Assembly: GCA_900770395.1 (NCBI GenBank)
Contig: CAAGKM010000015.1
Location: 94,330-158,329 of the forward strand
Source: an uncultured Prevotella sp.
Lineage (GTDB): Bacteria; Bacteroidota; Bacteroidia; Bacteroidales; Bacteroidaceae
Direction: 5' to 3'
DNA: 64,000 bases
Shown here: positions 24,861-32,892 of the stretch, piece by piece
Layout: each line of letters begins with the position of its first letter
Position numbering within the stretch: the first letter of the stretch is position 1
Notes under the pieces: model-generated
Database searches by the model: none
Seen by the model: the letters and a program-made list of their open reading frames with translations, nothing else
What the model was told of the DNA's origin: nothing
Program-made: the position numbers and the translations under genes

Positions 24861-25508
24861 ATGAGATACAAAACATTGATATTCGACCTCGACGGCACTC
24901 TGCTTGACACTATTGCCGACCTTGCTGCCAGTACAAACTTCGCTTTACGCAAACATGGTTATCCTGAGCATACCGTTGATGATGTGCGCCGTTTTGTGGG
25001 CAATGGAGTGCGCAAACTTGTGGAGCGTGCCATGCCGCAGGGGTACACTGACGAGGAGTTTCAGTCAACCTTTGCCGACTTCAAGGAGCATTATGCCGAG
25101 CATAATGTAGTGAAGACTGTTCCTTATGCTGGCATAATGGATGCGCTGAATGAGTTGAAGGCGCGTGGTTATAAGATGGCTATCGTAAGCAATAAGTTCG
25201 ACGGGGCAGTGAAAAGTCTTGCCGCTCACTTCTTTACGGGAGTGATTGAGGTTGCCATCGGTGAAACTTCATTCATCCACCGCAAGCCGGCTCCAGATAT
25301 GGTGTTTCAAGCATTGAAGGAATTGGGGAGCAATGTTGAGGAGTCACTTTATATAGGTGATTCCGAAGTGGATATCGCCACAGCAAAGGCTGCAGGCATG
25401 GATTGCCTCTCTGTGGCATGGGGCTTTCGCAGTGAGCAGACTTTAGTTGAGGCAGGTGCAAGCCGCATAATCCGCCATCCGTCAGAGTTGTTGGAGGTTT
25501 TGTTATGA
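24861..25508 (+). CDS. HAD-superfamily phosphatase, phosphoglycolate-phosphatase-like
   Basis: 215-residue HAD subfamily IA hydrolase. Motif I DLDGTLLDT holds the nucleophilic aspartate (residues about 8-16); motif II is in MAIVSNKF, motif III KPAPDM, and motif IV YIGDSEVDIATAKAAG. A four-helix cap sits between motifs I and II. It most resembles Gph (2-phosphoglycolate phosphatase), but HAD substrates cannot be fixed by eye. The ATG at 24861 was preferred to a TTG two codons earlier. Its stop overlaps the next start (ATGA), so the two phosphatases are translationally coupled. Confidence 0.88.
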   Translation: MRYKTLIFDLDGTLLDTIADLAASTNFALRKHGYPEHTVDDVRRFVGNGVRKLVERAMPQGYTDEEFQSTFADFKEHYAEHNVVKTVPYAGIMDALNELKARGYKMAIVSNKFDGAVKSLAAHFFTGVIEVAIGETSFIHRKPAPDMVFQALKELGSNVEESLYIGDSEVDIATAKAAGMDCLSVAWGFRSEQTLVEAGASRIIRHPSELLEVLL

Positions 25509-26008
25509 AACGAATAGGAATTATCAGTGATACCCACTCATATTGGGACGACAAATATCTGCACTATTTTGAGCCGTGCGATGAGATTTGGCATGCAGGC
25601 GACATAGGCTCTGTTGAGGTGGCACAGCGTCTGGCTGAGTTCCGCACCTTTCGTGCTGTTTATGGCAATTGCGACGGCGGTGACTTGCGGCTTATGTTCA
25701 CCGAGCGTCTGCGCTGGAAGTGTGAGGATGTTGATGTGCTTATGAAGCATATCGGCGGCTATCCCGGCAACTATGACCCAAGTGTGCGCGGTCAGATTTA
25801 TGCCTCACCGCCAAAACTGTTCATCAGCGGTCACAGCCATATCCTAAAGGTGAAATATGACAAGACGCTTAATCTGCTGCACATCAATCCTGGTGCCGCA
25901 GGATTGCAGGGATGGCATAAAGACCGCACAATAGTAAGGCTGACTATCGATGGTTGCGACTTCAAGGACTGTGAGGTTATCACTCTTTCGGATGGCAGCA
26001 GTAGATGA
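25505..26008 (+). CDS. YfcE/MJ0936-family metallophosphoesterase
   Basis: 167-residue calcineurin-like phosphodiesterase with the compact metal set: ISDTH at the N-terminus, HAGDIG, GNCDG, and near the end SGHSH followed by INPGAAG. Related enzymes hydrolyse phosphodiesters such as bis-p-nitrophenyl phosphate or cyclic nucleotides; the natural substrate is unknown. Coupled to the upstream HAD phosphatase by a four-base overlap and convergent with the secreted phosphatase gene. Confidence 0.88.
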   Translation: MKRIGIISDTHSYWDDKYLHYFEPCDEIWHAGDIGSVEVAQRLAEFRTFRAVYGNCDGGDLRLMFTERLRWKCEDVDVLMKHIGGYPGNYDPSVRGQIYASPPKLFISGHSHILKVKYDKTLNLLHINPGAAGLQGWHKDRTIVRLTIDGCDFKDCEVITLSDGSSR

Positions 26009-26011
26009 GTC

Positions 26012-26098
26012 AGTACCACATAACTGGTACTCCAATACCACATAACTGACACTCCAGTACCATATAGCTGGTACTGGAGTACCAGCTAGCTGAGATGG
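26012..26098. repeat. 22-base tandem repeat, four units, palindromic
   Basis: Units start at 26012, 26034, 26056 and 26078. Each begins AGTACCA or AATACCA and is itself near-palindromic. TAGCTGGTACT (26065-26075) and AGTACCAGCTA (26078-26088) form an 11-pair hairpin with a two-base loop. It lies between convergent genes. Confidence 0.85.
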
Positions 26099-26162
26099 AA
26101 AACGGTACTGATATTGTGTAAATTCTTATATTTCTGTCTCTGTTTCTTATTATAGCCAACAC

Positions 26163-27155
26163 CTACCTGATGACAGTGTGGAGCGTTGTGCCCTTGCTGT
26201 CTATCATATAAAGGCTAAGGTGCTCCTTCGTCGCGGCAAGCACCGAGAATCCCGTGGCTGGAGAGCAGAACATAGTGCCGTCAGTAGCCTTCACCTTACG
26301 CGACAGCGCGCCTGCTGAGTTCACCACGTAGTCAATGCCGTCGGACTTGCGTATATGCTGGAAGTTGTGGATGTGTCCGCATACATACATCGACACATTA
26401 TTATATTTATGGAAGACGGGCAACAGCCGGCGCCGCATGTCCTCCTGTTCGGCAATGTCCTTTTTGGTCTCAGCATAAAGGGGATGGTGCCCCACGACGA
26501 TAACCCAATCTTCCTTTGCCGACTTCAGTGTGGCGTCAAGCCACTGCAGCTGCATCTCCACGTCCTGCCTTGCGGCATCAGGATAACGGCTGTCCGCACG
26601 GTAGCTGTCAATGAGCGGCGTGGTGTCGATGAAAACGACGCGCAGCTTCACTCCAGCCTTGTCGTCGCTAAAGACCTTCGTATAATAGCGGTTCTCCATC
26701 TGCCAGCGGCGGCTGACATTCGAGTAGTCGAGCACAGCCTGAGTGTTGCCCCTGTATTCATGGTTGCCGAGCACCGGCAGCCAGCTTATCATCAGCTCGG
26801 GATGAGAGTATATCAGCTCATAATTGGTCATCCACAGCGGGTCGCTGACGGATGCCACTCCGTCGAAGTGGTGAACATCTCCCGTGGCAATAATCGCCTC
26901 AGGACCTATCTCCTCAGCCATGTCTCCCATTAACTGCGCTATCGGCTTCTGGTCGTAATAGCCGTTGCGTCCCAAGTCATTGGCAATAAAGAGATTGACA
27001 TCGCCCTTCATTCTGCGCCACTCTTCCTGAGTCTGGGCGTTTGCCGCAGCACATGCGAGCAGGGAAATGATTATGGCAGCGAGCACTGCCCATAAATTGC
27101 GCTCCGCGCTCCTTAACTGTATCTGTATATCTGTTGTGTTCATTGTTTTATGCAT
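26163..27155 (-). CDS. Secreted purple-acid-phosphatase-like metallophosphoesterase
   Basis: 330 residues with an N-terminal signal segment (LWAVLAAIIISLLACAAANAQ) after a long polar stretch; an ATG four codons in is an equally possible start. The calcineurin-like metal set is complete: ANDLG, ATGDVHH, VLGNHEY, VVGHHPLY and CGHIHNFQH. It resembles tartrate-resistant (type 5) acid phosphatases. It begins 14 bases after the TonB receptor stop, so the pair is probably one operon: a periplasmic phosphatase serving an outer-membrane importer of phosphorylated compounds. That link is inferred. Confidence 0.85.
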   Translation of the reverse strand: MHKTMNTTDIQIQLRSAERNLWAVLAAIIISLLACAAANAQTQEEWRRMKGDVNLFIANDLGRNGYYDQKPIAQLMGDMAEEIGPEAIIATGDVHHFDGVASVSDPLWMTNYELIYSHPELMISWLPVLGNHEYRGNTQAVLDYSNVSRRWQMENRYYTKVFSDDKAGVKLRVVFIDTTPLIDSYRADSRYPDAARQDVEMQLQWLDATLKSAKEDWVIVVGHHPLYAETKKDIAEQEDMRRRLLPVFHKYNNVSMYVCGHIHNFQHIRKSDGIDYVVNSAGALSRKVKATDGTMFCSPATGFSVLAATKEHLSLYMIDSKGTTLHTVIR

Positions 27156-27169
27156 TTATATTTAATGTT

Positions 27170-29980
27170 CTACAAATTAATCTTGAATCCTGCGTTCACC
27201 TTCACACCATAGAACTCCGTCTGCATCGTGCGGTCCTTTGTTCCCTGATAATAGCGGAGAGGCTGATTTAGAAGGTTGTTTGCCTCGGCAAATACCGTAA
27301 ACTTAGTCTGCTTGCCCCATGTATAAGAGGCGTTGAGGTCGAGATAGTTGACCTTGTCGTAGTAGCGGTCGAGCTCGCGGCTGCCTGTATTCATCTGGTC
27401 GATGAACGACGAGGCGAAGTTGTATGACAGGCGGATGTTGACGCCGCCCTTCTCAAAGTAGAGCGAGGCGTTGGCGGTATGCTCTGGCGAGCCTGCCATC
27501 TTCACGTCATCATTGCTGTCAATGCCTAAGCGCGGGTTGTAGTTGCGTGTCGTCGTATGGGTGTAAGTGTAGTTACCGTAGAATCCGAGGCAGCGCAGCG
27601 ACGGGGCGATGAAACCGAAGTCGCGCTGATAAGCCGCCTCCACGCCATAGACACGGGCATCGTATGCGTTCATGTTCTGAGTGACCTCAAACATCTCCTC
27701 ATTGCCTGTCAAACCGAGCTCCTCGCCTGTGTAGTAGCCGAGAGTCTCAATGTTGACATTCTTCATGTCCTTATAGAAGAGTCCGAGACTGACCATGCCG
27801 ATGCTCTTGAAATAATGGTCGATGGAGAGGTCGAAGTTCCATGCCGTCGTGGGCTTTATGTTCGGGTCTCCGATGGTTGCCTCCTGGTCAGCGATGTTGA
27901 ATCTCTTGTTTGCCACGAGAGCCGAGTATTTCGGGCGTGACATTGTCTTTGTCAATGATGCCCTGACGCTTCCGTCATCGCCAGTCTTATATCTCAGCAG
28001 CAGACTCGGCAGCAGATTGGTGTAGTTGCTCTTGTATTCGCCCGTAGGCTTGAGACTCTCGTTGTCATTCTCGTCCATTATATAGTTTACACCGCTTGTC
28101 TTCAGACGTGTGTTTTCTATACGCAAGCCGATTGTCGCGTCAAGTCTCTTGCCGAGCTTCTGGTCGAGTCGCAGATAACCGGCATGTATCTGCTCCGTTG
28201 CCTCATAGTTGCCTGCCTCCTCTTCCAATACCTCAGTTCCATCAGCCTTGTTGAAGTCAATGCCTCCCATATAGTCCTTGCTTACAAACTGTGTGCCGAT
28301 TGGGTATTGGCTGCCTGGCATAAAGCCGTCCCTTATCTTATATGTTATGTTTGTCTTCCAGTCGGGTATGTATTTGTCTTCGGCGTCGGTATAGTCGTAG
28401 TATTCGGTGTTGCGCTCCTTGTCCTTGCGTGTGTATTTGTAGCCGAATTTCAATGTGTTGCCATACAGTCCCTTAGAGAGCGGAAGCGTGAAGTTTATTC
28501 TCTCCTTAATCTCATTCTCCTTTATCGACTGGTCGGAGTTGCAAAGTTCGTCGAGCTTCCATTTCGCCTCATCGAAAGCGGGAATCGACAGTGTGGAATA
28601 TGGCTGTCTCATACCTATATTCACAAACGACTCGCCGAAGTTCATATCACTGCCGCCTTTCAGTTTTAAGCCGATATACCGCTCGTTGGGACGGTCCTCA
28701 GTGGCACGCGAATAGCTTGAAGTCCAGTCTAACTTCAGATTTCCGAAGTTATGCTCTCCGTCAAGAGTGAAGTCCATGGTCTGCTGACGCTCAAGCCTTG
28801 CGCCCTTGGTGTCGTCGGCTCCAGCCTTCGTCTGCAACACAATGCTCTGGTCCTTAGCGTCTGAATTGAGCTTCTTGTAACTGATGCGGTAACGGTTCTC
28901 CCAGTCATTGCGGCGGTTATAGATGCCCTTGAATGAAATCTTGTGCAGCGGATTGAACTGGTAGTCAAGGGCAAGTGAGTAGCTCTGACGCTCGCGTGTG
29001 ACATAGTATTGCCTTACCTGCGCCTCTTTCAGCTGTATCTCGCCTTTCTTCTCCACATATTCAAACTCTGTATTGTCTGAGCCTCCGGGAGCGTACTGAT
29101 AGGATGCGCTTGCCATGATTCCCAGCTTGTTGTCAAAGAAGCGGTCTCCCCATGTTCCGCCAATATTCCACTGGGGCTTGCCCGAAATCCATGTATAGCC
29201 TGTTGAGCCTGTGAAGTTAAGCACACGGCGGTATGGAGTGTTTTTCGTGACGAGATTGATTGAGCCGCCTATGGCGTCGCCGTCCATGTCGGATGTGACG
29301 ACTTTCGACACCTCTATCGTCTGCACCATGTCGGCAGGAATGAGGTCCAGCTGAACGTTACGGGTATCACCCTCGGCGGAGGGCAGACGGTTGCCGTTTA
29401 CCGTCACCGATGTCAGGTCGGCGCTTGTGCCTCTCACCTGTCCGAAGCGTGCCTCTCCCTGGTCATATTGCACATTGATACCGTTAATACGCTTTAGCGC
29501 GTCACCGATGTTCGAGTCGGGAAATTTCCCTATTTGGTCTGCACTTACCACATTGGTGACACCCATGGCGCTTTTTTGCATCTGCAAAGCCTTCCTCTGA
29601 CCGGCAAAAGCGCCTTTTACACTTACCTCCTGCAACTCAAGTCCCTCCGACATAACAATGTCGGTGACGATTACCTTATTGGAATTTGTCACGTTCACCT
29701 TTTTATATATAGGAGTATATCCCACGTATGACACTTTCAGCGTGTAAGTGCCGGGCTTGATGTTCGGCAACTTATAGAATCCGTTGATGTCCGCCGTCAC
29801 ACCAGTGTGCAGGCTTTCAATCTGAATGGTCGCTCCCGGGAGCGTGTGTCGTTCGGTGTCAGTCACCTGACCGCTGATAATGCCGAAACTTGTCTCTTCC
29901 ACCACTTCAGCAGCCAATGACGCCACTGTCGCGGAAACGGCTACCAATGCCGTAGCCATAAGTTTTTTTACTGTTTTCAT
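27170..29980 (-). CDS. TonB-dependent outer-membrane receptor
   Basis: 936 residues: signal peptide (ending near SLAAE), a carboxypeptidase-regulatory-like beta domain (about 33-110; ISGQVTDTERHTLPGATIQIE), a plug domain (about 130-260; VSADQIGKFPDSNIGDALKRINGI, VRGTSADLTSVTVNGNRLPS), and a 22-stranded-type barrel ending in GVKVNAGFKINL. There is no SusD partner, and the type is CirA-like rather than SusC. The adjacent acid-phosphatase-like gene suggests an organophosphate substrate. Expression could be controlled from the TACCTTTG box upstream. Confidence 0.93.
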   Translation of the reverse strand: MKTVKKLMATALVAVSATVASLAAEVVEETSFGIISGQVTDTERHTLPGATIQIESLHTGVTADINGFYKLPNIKPGTYTLKVSYVGYTPIYKKVNVTNSNKVIVTDIVMSEGLELQEVSVKGAFAGQRKALQMQKSAMGVTNVVSADQIGKFPDSNIGDALKRINGINVQYDQGEARFGQVRGTSADLTSVTVNGNRLPSAEGDTRNVQLDLIPADMVQTIEVSKVVTSDMDGDAIGGSINLVTKNTPYRRVLNFTGSTGYTWISGKPQWNIGGTWGDRFFDNKLGIMASASYQYAPGGSDNTEFEYVEKKGEIQLKEAQVRQYYVTRERQSYSLALDYQFNPLHKISFKGIYNRRNDWENRYRISYKKLNSDAKDQSIVLQTKAGADDTKGARLERQQTMDFTLDGEHNFGNLKLDWTSSYSRATEDRPNERYIGLKLKGGSDMNFGESFVNIGMRQPYSTLSIPAFDEAKWKLDELCNSDQSIKENEIKERINFTLPLSKGLYGNTLKFGYKYTRKDKERNTEYYDYTDAEDKYIPDWKTNITYKIRDGFMPGSQYPIGTQFVSKDYMGGIDFNKADGTEVLEEEAGNYEATEQIHAGYLRLDQKLGKRLDATIGLRIENTRLKTSGVNYIMDENDNESLKPTGEYKSNYTNLLPSLLLRYKTGDDGSVRASLTKTMSRPKYSALVANKRFNIADQEATIGDPNIKPTTAWNFDLSIDHYFKSIGMVSLGLFYKDMKNVNIETLGYYTGEELGLTGNEEMFEVTQNMNAYDARVYGVEAAYQRDFGFIAPSLRCLGFYGNYTYTHTTTRNYNPRLGIDSNDDVKMAGSPEHTANASLYFEKGGVNIRLSYNFASSFIDQMNTGSRELDRYYDKVNYLDLNASYTWGKQTKFTVFAEANNLLNQPLRYYQGTKDRTMQTEFYGVKVNAGFKINL

Positions 29981-30026
29981 TTCTTGTTTTTTAAAATAAA
30001 CTTCTGTTCATTACGTTTTTCGGGTG

Positions 30027-30034
30027 CAAAGGTA
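30027..30034 (-). promoter_or_regulatory. -7 box of TonB receptor/phosphatase operon
   Basis: CAAAGGTA on the plus strand (TACCTTTG toward the receptor), 46 bases before its ATG. A CAAA at 30049-30052 is too close for a standard -33 box. Confidence 0.55.
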
Positions 30035-30156
30035 CGGCGGCAAAATTACAAAGGCATGACGGAAATAATAAAAACATGATACAGATATATTTAGATATTG
30101 TTTCATGCTTTTAGTATGATATGGTGTTTTTAAGAAGGTTATACAAAAGTCCCGAT

Positions 30157-30208
30157 GTCACACCCCATACCCTTCAGAATGCCGATAAACAAAGGGGTAG
30201 GGTGTGAC
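30157..30208. repeat. Strong palindrome near the RAYT gene
   Basis: GTCACACCC-CA-TACCC pairs with GGGTA-GGGTGTGAC (outer arms start at 30157 and end at 30208), broken only by a small bulge; the loop is about 16 bases. There is no T-run, so it is not a clear terminator. It has REP-like character. Confidence 0.7.
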
Positions 30209-30362
30209 GTGTAGTACCTTTCACCAAATTCTTTTCGTGTGGGATATATCTGCAAGCGTTAAACTTTATTTTGGGGCTATGTTTTGTGTAGCCGGGCTTG
30301 CTGTAACCTAATTTTTATTACATATTTTTGTTGATTTATGCGTTGGTCTGCGATTCTTTTTG

Positions 30363-30370
30363 TAATTTTG
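30363..30370 (+). promoter_or_regulatory. -7 box of RAYT gene
   Basis: TAATTTTG, with a TTG at 30343-30345 (17-base spacer); ATG 72 bases downstream. Confidence 0.5.
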
Positions 30371-30442
30371 TAGCCGGAAACATGTAATTGATAATAGACA
30401 TAAACTAAGCATATAGCCAAAGTTTTAAATAGCAGTAAATCA

Positions 30443-31435
30443 ATGAATCGGGAAGAAGCCATAGCAAGAGGTATGAAAGTGCATGACACCAAGCACTCGA
30501 TGAAGCGCAGAAGTCCTTGGCACGATTACCATAGGAAAGGAACCTACATGCTGACGCTTGTAGTTGGTGGTCGTATGGCTTTACTTGGTGAATTAATGGG
30601 GAATGCCGGTGTTTTTTCTGAATCAGCTGACAAACTTAGAGTTGAATATTCTGAACTTGGCTATTGCATTCTTAATAACGAAATACGAAAGATAAATCAG
30701 TTTTACCCGATGATAGAGGTGCGGAAGGTGTGTATGATGCCTGACCACATCCACATGATAGTGAGAGTGAATGAGGATATGCCGAAAGATAAGCATCTTG
30801 GAAAAGTGATGGCAGGTTTCAAATCCGGGTGTAACAATGCCTATTGGAGATTATTCAACATTAATAAAACTCCGAGAAAGGGGCTTTTTGAGACGGGCTA
30901 TAATGACAAGATACTGATGCATGAAGGGGAGCTTGACAACTGGAAGGCTTATCTTGACGACAATCCTCGTCGGCTGTTTATAAAAAGGAAGAATCCCGGG
31001 CTTTTCACCGTACTGCAAGGTATGGAAGTGGCTGGGAGAACTTGTCAGATAGTGGGAAACCGTTTCCTTCTCGACATCCCTGATAAGATGGCGGTTGTTG
31101 TTCACCGTCGCTATACGGACGCAGAGAATGCCAGTTTGCGTGAGGAGTGGCTGGCATGTGGCGAACGGGGTGGGGTGCTTGTGAGCGCTGCTATCTCAAA
31201 GAAGGAGAAAGAGGTGCTGCGCGAGGCAATGAACCGCGGCTATCGCATCATCCTCTTGCGTGAGAACGGCTTTCCGAAGATGTACAAACCTTCAGGGGAG
31301 AGCTTTGATGCTTGCTCAGAAGCGCTGCTTCTGCAAATATGCCCATGGGAATTTCACATGGAGAAGAAAGCCATAACCAGGGCACAATGCCTGGAGCTTA
31401 ATGAGATGGCGGAGAGGATTGCTGGACGAGGATAG
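30443..31435 (+). CDS. REP-associated tyrosine transposase (RAYT, IS200/Y1 family) with C-terminal extension
   Basis: 330 residues. Residues 25-185 are a Y1-transposase (HUH) domain: start WHDYHRKGTYMLTLVV, HUH motif MMPDHIHMIV with H102 and H104, and a candidate catalytic tyrosine Y170 in WKAYLDDNPRR. RAYTs are single-copy chromosomal relatives of IS200 transposases that act on palindromic REP sequences as single-stranded DNA. Residues 190-330 are an extra domain (VLVSAAISKKEKEVLREAMNRGY, FDACSEALLLQICPWEF) resembling a small Rossmann-type, DprA-like fold; that reading is tentative. There are no flanking insertion-sequence ends; strong hairpins lie on both sides. Confidence 0.87.
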   Translation: MNREEAIARGMKVHDTKHSMKRRSPWHDYHRKGTYMLTLVVGGRMALLGELMGNAGVFSESADKLRVEYSELGYCILNNEIRKINQFYPMIEVRKVCMMPDHIHMIVRVNEDMPKDKHLGKVMAGFKSGCNNAYWRLFNINKTPRKGLFETGYNDKILMHEGELDNWKAYLDDNPRRLFIKRKNPGLFTVLQGMEVAGRTCQIVGNRFLLDIPDKMAVVVHRRYTDAENASLREEWLACGERGGVLVSAAISKKEKEVLREAMNRGYRIILLRENGFPKMYKPSGESFDACSEALLLQICPWEFHMEKKAITRAQCLELNEMAERIAGRG

Positions 31436-31510
31436 AGTGAGAACGGCATATAAAGAGGCAAGGAGGCGCAAGGTGCAAGCGGCGCAAAAGGCAAATTGGC
31501 GCAAGAAGCA

Positions 31511-31565
31511 CAAGCGACAAAATCGCTTGGAACAGTAATGGGAGAAGGCGGTAGCCTTACTGTTC
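31511..31565. repeat. Two adjacent hairpins downstream of RAYT
   Basis: CAAGCGA/TCGCTTG (31511-31517 and 31523-31529) followed directly by GAACAGTAA/TTACTGTTC (31530-31538 and 31557-31565). The preceding 70 bases repeat GGCGCAA-like units. Candidate RAYT substrate or RAYT terminator. Confidence 0.55.
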
Positions 31566-31712
31566 TCGGCAGTTTTACTGTCGAGTCACTATGGATATAT
31601 TTCACAAAGAAGCTCTATACGGGCAGGCTTTGCAACACAGCATAGCCAACAATGTAGCAGGTACTGAAAGACTGCTGCGTTGTTGGTTATGATTTCCTTC
31701 GGAATGTTTTTA

Positions 31713-32879
31713 TCATTTTACTACTACACGTGGATGGTAGTCAAACAATTTCTGATTCTTGCGGAGCTGACTCACTTCCAAGTTTGTTATCACTTCGCCG
31801 TCCCAGCTTGCAAACATCATTTCGAATGGCTCGCCTTCTGGTTCTATGTAAGTAAAAGTATCAACATATAGTGGAAGAGGCTCGAAGACTAAAACTATGG
31901 CGAAATAGTCACCAGGATACCCCTCAATCCAGAAGAGTTTGTCATTAGGAAAGCCCATAACCCCTTTGCATTTATATTGGTGTCCTTGATTATCCAGGAG
32001 CATGGTTTTACCGCCATAGCCATAGTACTCACGAAGCCAGTTCTGCTCGGTGGCAATGGCGAGATAGGTGGCGTCCGGTGTACGCCACAGCGCCATCGTC
32101 TTTTCTTTAACAGGCTTGATGGTGTGGACATCGTTATAAACAGCCCACGACTCATGTACGTTGCGGTTAAAATTAACGGAGTCTTTTACCATATTTGCAA
32201 GATGTATATTGGGTATGGAGTCATAGGCGGGAGGAATAGGGCATCCTACGAGTGTTGAGGCTGATTGTTGCACATCCATGCCTCGCATGACCCAGTTTGG
32301 CACACCATAAATGAACAGGTTTTTGGCATTTTCAGGGATTAGAGGGAATACTATCTGCATATCGAGCACTGTGCCCTCCTTGCCTTTCACACCAAACACC
32401 TTGTTGTAACAGCGTTCGGGTACTGTCTTTTTCGCCTGATAGATAATACCTGTTTCCTTGTCAAGAATTGTCGATTCCGCACTGCCAAGCCAAATATTAG
32501 TCACAACATCGCTCTTCATCTGGAGATAGCAATGAAGAACGGTGTTTTTGCCTTCATCTGCCAAACGCCAGCTCATTAGACCAAAGCCCTTTTCACTGTC
32601 TTGATTAATGGAACTCATAAGAACATCATTATTATAAAATGATTCTAAATCCTCCACAACAGGCACATTGTCAATAATACCTATATTCTCATGCCAGGAG
32701 TTGTTTTCCGTACTGGGCCACTCTATTGTTTTCAACCCCGTTTTTTCATCTGTTGATGATTTTGGCATTGCAATCATGAATGGGTGACCGTTTGCCCTTA
32801 TTTTTATATTTTTCGGCTTTTGTGCCTGAGCGGCAATGCATGTGAGAGCCAACAGGCTAAGAATAAATGTTTTTTTCAT
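31713..32879 (-). CDS. Secreted hypothetical protein of sigma/anti-sigma operon
   Basis: 388 residues with a clean Sec signal peptide (MKKTFILSLLALTCIAAQAQ). The start was set at this methionine because the 28 codons upstream overlap the anti-sigma gene and lack signal character. The mature part is a beta-rich soluble domain (NIKIRANGHPFMIAMPKSS, RTPDATYLAIATEQNWLREYYGYGGKT); I do not recognise the family. It begins 13 bases after the anti-sigma gene and is therefore probably a product or target of that regulatory system. Confidence 0.8.
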   Translation of the reverse strand: MKKTFILSLLALTCIAAQAQKPKNIKIRANGHPFMIAMPKSSTDEKTGLKTIEWPSTENNSWHENIGIIDNVPVVEDLESFYNNDVLMSSINQDSEKGFGLMSWRLADEGKNTVLHCYLQMKSDVVTNIWLGSAESTILDKETGIIYQAKKTVPERCYNKVFGVKGKEGTVLDMQIVFPLIPENAKNLFIYGVPNWVMRGMDVQQSASTLVGCPIPPAYDSIPNIHLANMVKDSVNFNRNVHESWAVYNDVHTIKPVKEKTMALWRTPDATYLAIATEQNWLREYYGYGGKTMLLDNQGHQYKCKGVMGFPNDKLFWIEGYPGDYFAIVLVFEPLPLYVDTFTYIEPEGEPFEMMFASWDGEVITNLEVSQLRKNQKLFDYHPRVVVK

Positions 32880-32892
32880 TTTCTTTGAGAAT

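Larger units (their letters stand above)
29981..30442. other. 462-base intergenic region between TonB receptor and RAYT
   Basis: Holds two divergent -7 boxes and one strong 52-base hairpin. No open frame longer than a few dozen codons looks real. The rest is A/T-rich without recognised features. Confidence 0.7.

Noticed and set aside
26012..26098. CRISPR array
   Set aside because: Units are contiguous 22-base repeats without spacers and no cas genes are present.
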